Below the pieces are notes generated by a model. The model was not told the origin of the DNA and made no database searches. It saw nothing but the letters and a program-made list of their open reading frames with translations. Below, in pieces: positions 34,152-41,546 of a stretch of DNA of 64,000 nucleotides (positions are counted from its first letter, which is position 1; every line of letters begins with the position of its first letter). Location of the stretch: assembly GCF_001905825.1 (NCBI RefSeq), contig NZ_LIVV01000010.1, positions 124,001 through 188,000 of the forward strand, read 5' to 3'. This DNA is from Streptomyces sp. CB02009 (GTDB lineage Bacteria > Actinomycetota > Actinomycetes > Streptomycetales > Streptomycetaceae). A program made the translations under genes and the position numbers.

Positions 34152-34841
34152 GTGGACCCCCAGCCGACGGCCGGAGCCGTGAACGACGCATCCCGCACCC
34201 GACCGGGTGAACCTGCCCCACCGGCGGAAGCGCCCCGCCGGGAGTCTCCCGCGCGGAGGGGTCCCGAGGCGGGGCCGGTGGCGGTACCGGCGGCTTCCGA
34301 GGCGCCGGGGTCCGGGTCCGTACAGCCTCCCCACGCTCCCGCTCACGCGCACGCGTGGCCGGACGGCAGGGCCATGACGCCTCCGGGCGCCTGGGGACCC
34401 GGCCGCCCCGGCGGGCTGCTGACGCCACCACTGCCACCGGCCCGGTCGCTCGCGCGGCGGCTGCTCGCGCCCGGCGCCACGCTCGCCGGAGTGGCGGCCG
34501 CCTTCGCGTACGTCGGGACCGTCGACCCCAACGAACCCGGGCACTACCCCGTCTGCCCCCTGCTGCGCTTCACCGGCATCTACTGCCCCGGCTGCGGCGG
34601 GCTCCGCAGCGCCCACGCCTTCGTCCACGGCGACCTCCCGGCCGCCCTCGGAGCCAACGCCCTCGCCGTCGTCGGCTACGGACTCTTCGGCGCCCTCATG
34701 GTCGTCTGGCTGATTCGTGTCATCCGCGGAGTGCCCATGCGCCTCGCGGTCTCCCCGGTCCTGTGGTGGGGGATCGGGGCCGTCCTCGCCCTCTTCACCC
34801 TGGTCCGGAACCTTCCCTTCGGCTCCGCACTGGCCCCCTGA
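34152..34841 (+). CDS. DUF2752 family membrane protein
   Basis: 229 residues. A Pro/Ala-rich soluble N-terminus of ~95 residues precedes the DUF2752 core: CPLLRFTGIYCPGCGGLR with its three Cys, then HAFVHGDLPAALGANAL, and two or three hydrophobic segments. The CPxCG pattern is the family hallmark; function unknown. The GTG 34152 start is based on the GAGAAT promoter pattern; a shorter protein from ATG 34374 is possible. Lies between two transcription units of the trp region. Confidence 0.8.
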   Translation: MDPQPTAGAVNDASRTRPGEPAPPAEAPRRESPARRGPEAGPVAVPAASEAPGSGSVQPPHAPAHAHAWPDGRAMTPPGAWGPGRPGGLLTPPLPPARSLARRLLAPGATLAGVAAAFAYVGTVDPNEPGHYPVCPLLRFTGIYCPGCGGLRSAHAFVHGDLPAALGANALAVVGYGLFGALMVVWLIRVIRGVPMRLAVSPVLWWGIGAVLALFTLVRNLPFGSALAP

Positions 34842-34932
34842 GGGCCCCGTACGGCGCCGCGGAGACTCCCGCGGGAGTCCCAGCAGGTGGGACGCGACTC
34901 CGGCCGATGCGAGTCCGGGGCCGTCCTGCGGA

Positions 34933-34938
34933 TAGGAT
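34933..34938 (+). promoter_or_regulatory. Candidate -10 of the trpC transcript
   Basis: TAGGAT. A start point 7 nt on (near 34945) would give trpC a ~52-nt leader with GGAAGGGGG (34980-34988) as ribosome binding site 8 nt before GTG 34997. Two small palindromes (centred near 34872 and 34906) lie just upstream. Confidence 0.4.
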
Positions 34939-34940
34939 CG

Positions 34941-35000
34941 ATGTGGCTGAACCTGGTTCATCATCACCATCACCGTCCCGGAAGGGGGCCCCTCGCGTGA
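34941..35000 (+). other. Possible His-rich leader ORF ahead of trpC
   Basis: ATG 34941 opens a 19-codon frame reading MWLNLVHHHHHRPGRGPLA, with five consecutive His codons and one Trp codon. Its TGA (34998-35000) overlaps the trpC GTG (GTGA). A run of His codons in a coupled leader is what an amino-acid-responsive attenuator looks like. Against it: the ATG has only a weak AGGA site, and the TAGGAT -10 would start the transcript inside or after the ATG. It could be translated only from upstream read-through. Speculative. Confidence 0.3.
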
Positions 35001-35806
35001 GTGTGCTCGACGAGATCATCGAAGGCGTACGCGCCGACCTCGCAGAGCGGCAGGCGCGGGTCACCCTCGACGAGCTCAAGGAGCGCGCCGCCAAGGCGCC
35101 GCAGGCCAAGGACGGCGTCGCCGCACTGCGCGGCGACGGCGTCAAGGTGATCTGCGAGGTCAAGCGCTCCAGCCCGTCCAAGGGCGCGCTCGCCGCGATC
35201 GCCGACCCGGCCGGACTCGCCGCCGACTACGAGGCGGGCGGCGCGGCCGTCATCTCCGTCCTCACCGAGCAGCGCCGCTTCGGCGGCTCGCTCGCGGACC
35301 TGGAGGCCGTCCGCGCCAAGGTCGACATCCCGGTCCTGCGCAAGGACTTCATCGTCACCGCGTACCAGCTCTGGGAAGCGCGCGCGTACGGAGCGGATCT
35401 CGCGCTCCTCATCGTCGCCGCCCTGGAGCAGGAGGCCCTGGTCTCCCTCATCGAGCGCGCCGAGTCCATCGGGCTCACCCCGCTCGTCGAGGTCCACGAC
35501 GAGGAGGAGGTCGAGCGCGCCGTCGACGCGGGCGCCCGGATCATCGGCGTCAACGCGCGCAACCTGAAGACCCTCAAGGTCGACCGCTCCACCTTCGAGC
35601 GCGTCGCCCCCGAGATCCCCGCGCACATCGTCAAGATCGCCGAGTCCGGCGTCCGCGGCCCGCACGACCTCATCGCCTACGCCAACGCCGGCGCCGACGC
35701 GGTCCTGGTCGGCGAGTCCCTCGTCACCGGCCGCGACCCGAAGGCCGCCGTCGCCGACCTGGTCGCCGCCGGCGCCCACCCGGCACTCCGGCACGGCCGG
35801 AGCTGA
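34997..35806 (+). CDS. trpC: Indole-3-glycerol phosphate synthase
   Basis: 269 residues, the usual length. The barrel motifs are intact: CEVKRSSPSKGAL (catalytic Lys), PVLRKDFIV (catalytic Lys), PLVEVHDEEEVERA, IIGVNARNLKTL and ESGVRGPHDL. It closes the indole ring from CdRP, the product of the PriA isomerisation. GTG 34997 is preceded by GGAAGGGGG; the frame stays open upstream but that extension lacks family similarity. Followed by trpM. Confidence 0.97.
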   Translation: MSVLDEIIEGVRADLAERQARVTLDELKERAAKAPQAKDGVAALRGDGVKVICEVKRSSPSKGALAAIADPAGLAADYEAGGAAVISVLTEQRRFGGSLADLEAVRAKVDIPVLRKDFIVTAYQLWEARAYGADLALLIVAALEQEALVSLIERAESIGLTPLVEVHDEEEVERAVDAGARIIGVNARNLKTLKVDRSTFERVAPEIPAHIVKIAESGVRGPHDLIAYANAGADAVLVGESLVTGRDPKAAVADLVAAGAHPALRHGRS

Positions 35807-35813
35807 CCGCGTC

Positions 35814-36074
35814 ATGACCCGCCGCCGCGCCATGCCGACCCCTCCGGGCACCGCCCGGGGGACCGTCGGCGTGCCCGGCGGCAGGCTGCGTGCCGCAGCC
35901 GCGTCCGTGCCCGCGCCGCACGCCCCGCTGGCCCGGGGCTGCCGTCCGCGTGGCTGCCGCGCGCCCGCCCGCCGTGTCCACGGCCGCCGGGTGCGGTACG
36001 TCATCGGGGACGAGCCCGGCCAGGTCAACGGGATGCGATGGCGCCGGCGCCTCGCGCGCACTTCCACGAACTGA
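35814..36074 (+). CDS. trpM: Tryptophan biosynthesis modulator TrpM
   Basis: 86 residues, basic, Arg/Ala/Pro-rich, with the segment GCRPRGCRAPARRVHGRRV followed by RYVIGDEPGQVNGMRWRR. Between trpC and trpB in Streptomyces lies a small gene (trpX/trpM) whose product modulates tryptophan synthesis and development in S. coelicolor; the position and the conserved GDEPGQVNGMRW end match what I remember of it. The N-terminus here (first ~35 residues) may be longer than in relatives, so a later start is possible. 7 bp separate it from trpC. Confidence 0.72.
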   Translation: MTRRRAMPTPPGTARGTVGVPGGRLRAAAASVPAPHAPLARGCRPRGCRAPARRVHGRRVRYVIGDEPGQVNGMRWRRRLARTSTN

Positions 36075-36520
36075 CGCAACCGCTCCCAGTCCCTCGGCGC
36101 CCTCCAGGACGCCACCCGGGTGGCCCCGCCGTTCCCCGGCACCGCACCTGCCGCCGGCAGTCGCCGTCCCCTTCCCCACCCCACCCCCGTGTGGGCAATC
36201 GTCCCGCAGGGCGGGACGGGTGGGCACACGGGACGGCGCCCTCTGGCGGCGCCTCCGCCCCTTGTGCCGTGACCCGCACCCAGTCGTGCGGCGCGCACGG
36301 GGTGCGGGTTACGGCGCGGAAGCCTAGGCCCGGCAACGGGCGCCGTTCCGTTGTGCCCACCCGTTCCGCCCCAGCGGAACGATTGCCCACAACGGGGTGG
36401 GCGGGCGGGCCGGCGCGGGCGGGAGCCCGGGGTTGGCGGACGGGAGTGGGGTGTGCGCATACCGTGACCATCGACCGCACGTAAAGAGCACGGGGCACCC
36501 GCCCCGCGAGGAGCATCCGC
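36075..36520 (+). other. 446-bp gap between trpM and trpB
   Basis: No credible gene; ORFs on both strands here are frames through a palindrome. It holds the 222-bp inverted-repeat element (36180-36401). After it comes a stretch with weak promoter-like hexamers (TTGGCG 36433-36438, CATACC 36457-36462) and the trpB ribosome binding site GAGGAG ahead of ATG 36521. Confidence 0.6.
36180..36401. repeat. 222-bp imperfect palindrome (MITE- or REP-like element)
   Basis: The left arm (36180-36241) and the reverse complement of the right arm (36338-36401) agree at roughly 55 of 64 positions, including GTGGGCAATCGT and GGGTGGGCAC. Each arm holds its own smaller stem (TTCCGC…GCGGAA). The middle has another stem, ACCCGCACCC (36271-36280) with GGGTGCGGGT (36300-36309). 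No ORF, no transposase, no clear target duplication. The whole can fold into one long branched hairpin. Confidence 0.85.
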
Positions 36521-37759
36521 ATGTCCAGCGAGTTCTTCATTCCCGACCCGGAGGGTCAGGTCCCCACCCCCGAGGGCTACTTCGGCGCCTACGGCGGCAA
36601 GTTCATTCCCGAGGCCCTCGTCGCCGCCGTCGACGAGGTCGCCGTCGAGTACGACAAGGCCAAGGCCGACCCGGAGTTCGCCCGCGAGCTCAACGACCTG
36701 ATGGTCAACTACACGGGCCGCCCGAGCGCCCTCACCGAGGTGCCCCGGTTCGCCGAGCACGCCGGCGGCGCCCGGATCTTCCTCAAGCGCGAGGACCTGA
36801 ACCACACCGGCTCGCACAAGATCAACAACGTGCTCGGGCAGGCCCTGCTCACCAAGCGCATGGGCAAGACCCGCGTCATCGCCGAGACCGGTGCCGGTCA
36901 GCACGGCGTCGCCACCGCCACCGCCTGCGCCCTCTTCGGCCTCGACTGCACCATCTACATGGGCGAGGTCGACACCCAGCGCCAGGCCCTCAACGTGGCC
37001 CGGATGCGGATGCTCGGCGCCGAGGTCGTGGCCGTGAAGTCCGGCAGCCGTACCCTCAAGGACGCCATCAACGAGGCGTTCCGCGACTGGGTCGCCAACG
37101 TGGACCGGACGCACTACCTGTTCGGCACCGTGGCCGGCCCGCACCCCTTCCCCGCCATGGTCCGCGACTTCCACCGGGTCATCGGCGTCGAGGCGCGCCG
37201 CCAGATCCTGGAGCGCGCCGGCCGCCTCCCCGACGCGGCGATCGCCTGCGTCGGCGGCGGCTCCAACGCCATCGGCCTCTTCCACGCCTTCGTCCCCGAC
37301 GCGGACGTGCGCCTGATCGGCTGCGAGCCGGCCGGCCACGGCGTCGAGACCGGCGAGCACGCGGCCACCCTCACCGCCGGCGAGCCGGGCATCCTGCACG
37401 GCTCGCGGTCGTACGTCCTCCAGGACGAGGAGGGCCAGATCACCGAGCCGTACTCGATCTCGGCGGGCCTCGACTACCCGGGCATCGGCCCGGAGCACGC
37501 GTACCTGAAGGACAGCGGGCGCGGCGAGTACCGTGCCGTCACCGACGACGCCGCCATGCAGGCGCTGCGGCTGCTCTCCCGCACCGAGGGGATCATCCCG
37601 GCGATCGAGTCGGCGCACGCCCTCGCCGGGGCGCTGGAGGTCGGCAAGGAGCTCGGCAAGGACGCCCTGCTCCTGGTGAACCTCTCCGGGCGCGGCGACA
37701 AGGACATGGACACGGCCGCCCGCTACTTCGGCCTGTACGACGGGGAGGGCTCCCAGTGA
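36521..37759 (+). CDS. trpB: Tryptophan synthase beta chain
   Basis: 412 residues. NHTGSHKINN carries the PLP-binding Lys (near residue 100), ETGAGQHGVATA the catalytic Glu region, and CVGGGSNAIGLFHAF the phosphate loop. Joins indole and serine to make tryptophan. ATG 36521 follows GAGGAG. Its TGA overlaps the GTG of trpA (GTGA), as expected for a coupled alpha2beta2 enzyme. The extended N-terminus PDPEGQVPTPEGYFGAYGG is normal for TrpB1. Confidence 0.98.
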   Translation: MSSEFFIPDPEGQVPTPEGYFGAYGGKFIPEALVAAVDEVAVEYDKAKADPEFARELNDLMVNYTGRPSALTEVPRFAEHAGGARIFLKREDLNHTGSHKINNVLGQALLTKRMGKTRVIAETGAGQHGVATATACALFGLDCTIYMGEVDTQRQALNVARMRMLGAEVVAVKSGSRTLKDAINEAFRDWVANVDRTHYLFGTVAGPHPFPAMVRDFHRVIGVEARRQILERAGRLPDAAIACVGGGSNAIGLFHAFVPDADVRLIGCEPAGHGVETGEHAATLTAGEPGILHGSRSYVLQDEEGQITEPYSISAGLDYPGIGPEHAYLKDSGRGEYRAVTDDAAMQALRLLSRTEGIIPAIESAHALAGALEVGKELGKDALLLVNLSGRGDKDMDTAARYFGLYDGEGSQ

Positions 37760-38580
37760 CGACCGGCAACATCCAGCTGCTCAGCGACACCCTCGCCAAG
37801 GCGAAGGCGGAGAACCGGGCCGCGCTCATCGCGTACCTCCCGGCCGGCTTCCCGACCGTCGACGGCGGCATCGCGGCGATCAAGGCCGTCTTCGACGGCG
37901 GCGCGGACGTGGTCGAGGTCGGCCTCCCGCACAGCGACCCGGTCCTCGACGGGCCGGTCATCCAGACCGCCGACGACATCGCCCTGCGCGGCGGTGTCAA
38001 GATCGCCGACGTGATGCGGACGGTCCGCGAGGCCCACGAGGCCACCGGCAAGCCGGTCCTCGTCATGACGTACTGGAACCCGATCGACCGGTACGGCGTC
38101 GAGCGCTTCACCGAGGAGCTCGCCGCGGCCGGCGGCGCGGGCTGCATCCTGCCCGACCTGCCGGTCCAGGAGTCCGACGTCTGGCGCGCGCACGCCGACA
38201 AGCACGGTCTCGCGACCGTCTTCGTCGTCGCGCCCAGCAGCCGGGACGCGCGCCTCGCCACCATCACCGCGGCCGGCTCCGGCTTCGTGTACGCGGCCTC
38301 CCTCATGGGGGTCACCGGCACCCGCGAGTCGGTCGGTGAGCAGGCGGCCGACCTGGTCCGCCGTACCCGCGCGACCGCCCCCGCCCTCCCCGTCTGCGTG
38401 GGCCTCGGCGTCTCCAACGCCGCCCAGGCCAAGGAGGTCGCCGCCTTCGCCGACGGTGTGATCGTCGGCTCCGCGTTCGTGAAGCGGATCCTCGACGCCG
38501 ACGGCGACGAGACCGCGGGACTCGCCGCCGTAAGGGAACTGGCGGCCGAACTCGCCGAGGGTGTCCGGCGCGTCTCGTAA
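37756..38580 (+). CDS. trpA: Tryptophan synthase alpha chain
   Basis: 274 residues. VVEVGLPHSDPVLDGPVIQ holds the catalytic Glu and Asp (equivalents of Glu49 and Asp60 of the E. coli enzyme). The phosphate loop region GVTGTRESVG and GLGVSNAAQAKEVAAFADGVIVGSA are intact. It cleaves indole glycerol phosphate and channels indole to TrpB. GTG 37756 overlaps trpB by 4 nt. End of the trp unit, followed by a hairpin. Confidence 0.97.
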   Translation: MTTGNIQLLSDTLAKAKAENRAALIAYLPAGFPTVDGGIAAIKAVFDGGADVVEVGLPHSDPVLDGPVIQTADDIALRGGVKIADVMRTVREAHEATGKPVLVMTYWNPIDRYGVERFTEELAAAGGAGCILPDLPVQESDVWRAHADKHGLATVFVVAPSSRDARLATITAAGSGFVYAASLMGVTGTRESVGEQAADLVRRTRATAPALPVCVGLGVSNAAQAKEVAAFADGVIVGSAFVKRILDADGDETAGLAAVRELAAELAEGVRRVS

Positions 38581-38600
38581 CCCATCCGGGTGGATCTGCG

Positions 38601-38630
38601 ACCGGGGAGGCACGCACGTGCCTCCCCGGT
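38601..38630 (+). terminator. Hairpin terminator after trpA
   Basis: 13-bp perfect stem (38601-38613 with 38618-38630), 4-nt loop, 20 bp after the trpA stop and 13 bp ahead of the next start. Confidence 0.75.
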
Positions 38631-38643
38631 TCGTTTCCGAGGC

Positions 38644-39501
38644 GTGAGCCAGAAGAACAGTGGTGACGGTAATCGGAGTGCGCGGGAGCGTCTCCAGCAG
38701 CAGCGCGAGCGCGAGAAGGCCCGCGAGAAGCAGCGGCGGATCCTGATCGTGTCGGCGGCGGTGGTCGGTGTCCTCGGACTGGCCGCGGTCGTCGGTGTGA
38801 TCGCCGCGGGCGGCGACAAGGACAGCGCGTCCGACGACGCGGGCCAGGTGGTCGTGCCGGCGGGGGCGACCGACGAGGACGGCAAGCCCGCCGTGCCCAC
38901 CGGGAAGTCGGACGCCCCCTCGACGCTCGCGATCTGGGAGGACTTCCGCTGCCCGGCGTGCGCCCAGTTCGAGAACGCGTTCCGGGACACCATCCACGAG
39001 CTGGAGGCCGCGGGCGCGATCAGGACCCAGTACCACCTCGCCACCCTCATCGACGGGAACATGGGCGGCAGCGGCTCCCTGCGGGCGGCGAACGCCGCCG
39101 CGTGCGCCCAGGACGCGGGGAAGTTCACCGCGTACCACGACACGCTCTACATCAACCAGCCGCAGGAGACCGACGACGCCTTCGGGGACAACGCCAAGCT
39201 GATCGAGCTGGCGGCGAAGGTGCCGGGGCTCGACACGCCCGCCTTCCGCAGCTGTGTGAACGACGGCACGCACGACACCTGGGTGGCCAAGTCGAACGAG
39301 GCCTTCCGCAACGGCGGCTTCGGCGGCACGCCGTCCGTCCTGCTCAACGGCGAATCGATCTTCCCGCAGAAGGGGAGCGAGCAGATCTCCCCGGAGAACC
39401 TGAAGAAGTGGGTCGCCGAGGCGAACAAGGGCAAGAAGCCCGGCACGGCGGCGCCGACGACCGCCCCGGCGGCCTCTCCGGGCTCCCCCTCGGCGGGCTG
39501 A
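38644..39501 (+). CDS. Membrane-anchored thioredoxin-fold protein (DsbA-like), paralogue
   Basis: 285 residues. A charged coiled-coil-like N-terminus (RERLQQQREREKAREKQRR) leads into one membrane segment (about 33-55) and an extracytoplasmic DsbA-like domain with CPAC at 103-106 and the cis-Pro loop FGGTPSVLLNGE. The C-terminal tail is Pro/Ala/Ser-rich. Architecture equals the protein at 7160-7975, so the two are paralogues. Expected to catalyse disulfide formation in exported proteins; the neighbouring lgt also acts on exported proteins. GTG 38644 is close behind the trpA terminator. Confidence 0.87.
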   Translation: MSQKNSGDGNRSARERLQQQREREKAREKQRRILIVSAAVVGVLGLAAVVGVIAAGGDKDSASDDAGQVVVPAGATDEDGKPAVPTGKSDAPSTLAIWEDFRCPACAQFENAFRDTIHELEAAGAIRTQYHLATLIDGNMGGSGSLRAANAAACAQDAGKFTAYHDTLYINQPQETDDAFGDNAKLIELAAKVPGLDTPAFRSCVNDGTHDTWVAKSNEAFRNGGFGGTPSVLLNGESIFPQKGSEQISPENLKKWVAEANKGKKPGTAAPTTAPAASPGSPSAG

Positions 39502-39589
39502 GCCGCCGCCCCGGGGCCGGGTTAGTTACCCATACGTTGCCGGGTGGGCTGCCGTCCCGCCCGCCCGGCAGGGTAGCGTCGGTTCTGCC

Positions 39590-40585
39590 ATGGAACTTGC
39601 CTACATTCCCAGCCCGTCGACCGGCGTGATCAACCTCGGACCGATCCCGCTGCGCGGCTATGCCTTCTGCATCATCATCGGTGTCTTCGTCGCCGTCTGG
39701 TACGGCAACAGGCGCTGGATCGCCCGGGGCGGCACCGCCGGCACCGTGGCCGACATCGCCGTCTGGGCGGTGCCCTTCGGCCTCGTCGGCGGACGCCTCT
39801 ACCACGTGATCACCGACTACCAGCTGTACTTCAGCGAGGGTGAGAACTGGGTCGACGCCTTCAAGATCTGGGAGGGCGGCCTCGGTATCTGGGGTGCCAT
39901 CGCGCTCGGCGCGGTGGGTGCCTGGATCGGCTGCCGCCGGAGGGGCATCCCGCTCCCGGCGTACGCCGACGCCATCGCTCCCGGAATCGCGTTCGCCCAG
40001 GCCATCGGCCGCTGGGGCAACTGGTTCAACCAGGAGCTGTACGGCAAGCCGACCGATCTGCCCTGGGCCCTGAAGATCACCGAGAGCGCGAACCGCGAGG
40101 CCGGGCTCTACCACCCGACCTTCCTGTACGAGTCGCTCTGGTGCGTCGGCGTCGCCTTCCTCGTCATCTGGGCCGACCGCCGCTTCAAGCTCGGCCACGG
40201 ACGCGCCTTCGCGCTGTACGTCGCCGCGTACTGCGTGGGCCGGGCCTGGATCGAGTACATGCGCGTCGACGAGGCCCACCACATCCTCGGCCTGCGCCTG
40301 AACGTGTGGACCGCGATCGGCGTCTTCGTGCTCGCCGTCGTCTACATGGTGGTCTCCGCGCGGATCCGTCCGGGCCGCGAGGAGGTCGTCGAGCCGAAGG
40401 CCGCGAAGGCGGCGGCGGACAAGGCGGCCGGGACGACGGCCGACGACGAGGACGCGCCGGCGGACGACGCCGCCGCGGACGCCGTCGCGGACGCGCCCAC
40501 GGACACCGGGAAGGACGCCGCGGACTCCGACGGGGACGTGGAGCACGGGGCCGGGAACGGCGCGGGGTCCGCCGCCAAGAGCTGA
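39590..40585 (+). CDS. lgt: Prolipoprotein diacylglyceryl transferase
   Basis: 331 residues with seven hydrophobic segments. The Lgt signature GRWGNWFNQELYG is present, along with PLRGYAFCIIIG, GGRLYHVI and WEGGLGIWGA. It attaches diacylglycerol to the lipobox Cys of prelipoproteins in the membrane. An acidic Ala/Asp-rich C-terminal extension of ~60 residues (after IRPGREEVVEPK) goes beyond the catalytic core and is probably disordered and cytoplasmic. ATG 39590 follows a TAGCGT hexamer at 10 nt. Confidence 0.96.
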   Translation: MELAYIPSPSTGVINLGPIPLRGYAFCIIIGVFVAVWYGNRRWIARGGTAGTVADIAVWAVPFGLVGGRLYHVITDYQLYFSEGENWVDAFKIWEGGLGIWGAIALGAVGAWIGCRRRGIPLPAYADAIAPGIAFAQAIGRWGNWFNQELYGKPTDLPWALKITESANREAGLYHPTFLYESLWCVGVAFLVIWADRRFKLGHGRAFALYVAAYCVGRAWIEYMRVDEAHHILGLRLNVWTAIGVFVLAVVYMVVSARIRPGREEVVEPKAAKAAADKAAGTTADDEDAPADDAAADAVADAPTDTGKDAADSDGDVEHGAGNGAGSAAKS

Positions 40586-40606
40586 TCCCCCCCCCGCAAG
40601 CCGGTC

Positions 40607-40646
40607 GGAAGGGCCGCCGGGACCGAGAGGTCCCGGCGGCCCTTCC
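40607..40646. terminator. Bidirectional hairpin terminator
   Basis: A perfect 18-bp stem (40607-40624 with 40629-40646), loop GAGA, between lgt and the convergent lyase gene. A run of nine C lies just before it. Confidence 0.9.
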
Positions 40647-40691
40647 GCATACCCGGGCACGGGGGAGGGCGATCGTGCCCGGGTGCCGGAG

Positions 40692-41546
40692 TCAGGACGT
40701 GCGGGCCGCGAGGGCGAGGGTCCGGTGCGCGCCCGCCACCACCGCGGCGTCCACGAAGCGCCCGTCCGGGAGGGCGAGGGCACCCGGCTCGGGACCGGCG
40801 GCCTCGACCACCTCCCGCGCCGCGTCGACCTCCTCGGGGGTGGGGAGGTAGGCGCGCTCGATGACCGGGAGCTGGCGGGGGTGGATGGCCGCCCGGCCGA
40901 AGAAGCCCATGGCCCGGCCCCGGGCGCAGCCCGCGGCCAGCGCGTCCAGGTCGCCGATGTCCGGATGGACCGACTGGGCCGGGGGCGGGAGGGCGGCCGC
41001 GCGGGCCGCGACCACCACCCGGCCGCGCGACCAGTCCAGGGCGCAGTCCTCCCGTACCCCCAGGTCCGCGCGGAGATCGGCCTCGCCGAGCGCGATGCCG
41101 CGGACGGCGGGGTGGGCGGTGGCGATGGCGTACGCGTGCTCCACGGCCAGGGCGTTCTCCAGGAGCGGGTAGAGCGGCAGGCCCGGGGCGAGGTCGACGA
41201 GCCGGTGGATGTCAGTGGCGTGTGTCACCTTGGGGACACGGAGACCGTGGAGTCCGGGGAGGAGGGCCAGGGTGGGGATGTCGCGCGGGGTGTGGACGCG
41301 GACGTGCACCGGGACGGGGTGCGGGTCCGTGAGCAGATCGGCCGTGGCCTCCAGGGCGTACGCCTTGCGGTGCGGGGCGACCGCGTCCTCCAGGTCGACG
41401 ATGACGACGTCGGCTCCGGAGGCCAGGGCCTTGCGAACCACCTCGGGGCGGTCGCCCGGGGCGTACAGCCAGGTGAGGGCGGGGGTGGACGACGGGCGGC
41501 GGGCCGTTCCGTCGGCGCGGGTCGGGGTCTCGCTCCAGTGGCTCAT
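40692..41546 (-). CDS. HpcH/HpaI (CitE-like) aldolase/CoA-ester lyase
   Basis: 284 residues. SGADVVIVDLEDAVAPHRK, the HVRVHTPRD arginine strand and LGEADLRADLG (Mg2+-binding Glu and Asp) fit the CitE/malyl-CoA-lyase-like group. It should cleave or make a beta-hydroxyacyl-CoA, or hydrolyse one. ATG 41546 overlaps the CoA-transferase stop (ATGA), so the two work on the same CoA ester. Last gene of a seven-gene minus-strand run that begins with ADP-ribosylglycohydrolases. Confidence 0.88.
   Translation of the reverse strand: MSHWSETPTRADGTARRPSSTPALTWLYAPGDRPEVVRKALASGADVVIVDLEDAVAPHRKAYALEATADLLTDPHPVPVHVRVHTPRDIPTLALLPGLHGLRVPKVTHATDIHRLVDLAPGLPLYPLLENALAVEHAYAIATAHPAVRGIALGEADLRADLGVREDCALDWSRGRVVVAARAAALPPPAQSVHPDIGDLDALAAGCARGRAMGFFGRAAIHPRQLPVIERAYLPTPEEVDAAREVVEAAGPEPGALALPDGRFVDAAVVAGAHRTLALAARTS

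Noticed and set aside
34355..34996. Long N-terminal extension of trpC
   Set aside because: Frame is open but reads through the DUF2752 gene in another frame; TrpC family members begin near SVLDEI.
36025..36484. ORFs on both strands through the trpM-trpB gap
   Set aside because: They are mirror readings of the 222-bp palindrome, without start sites or domain content.
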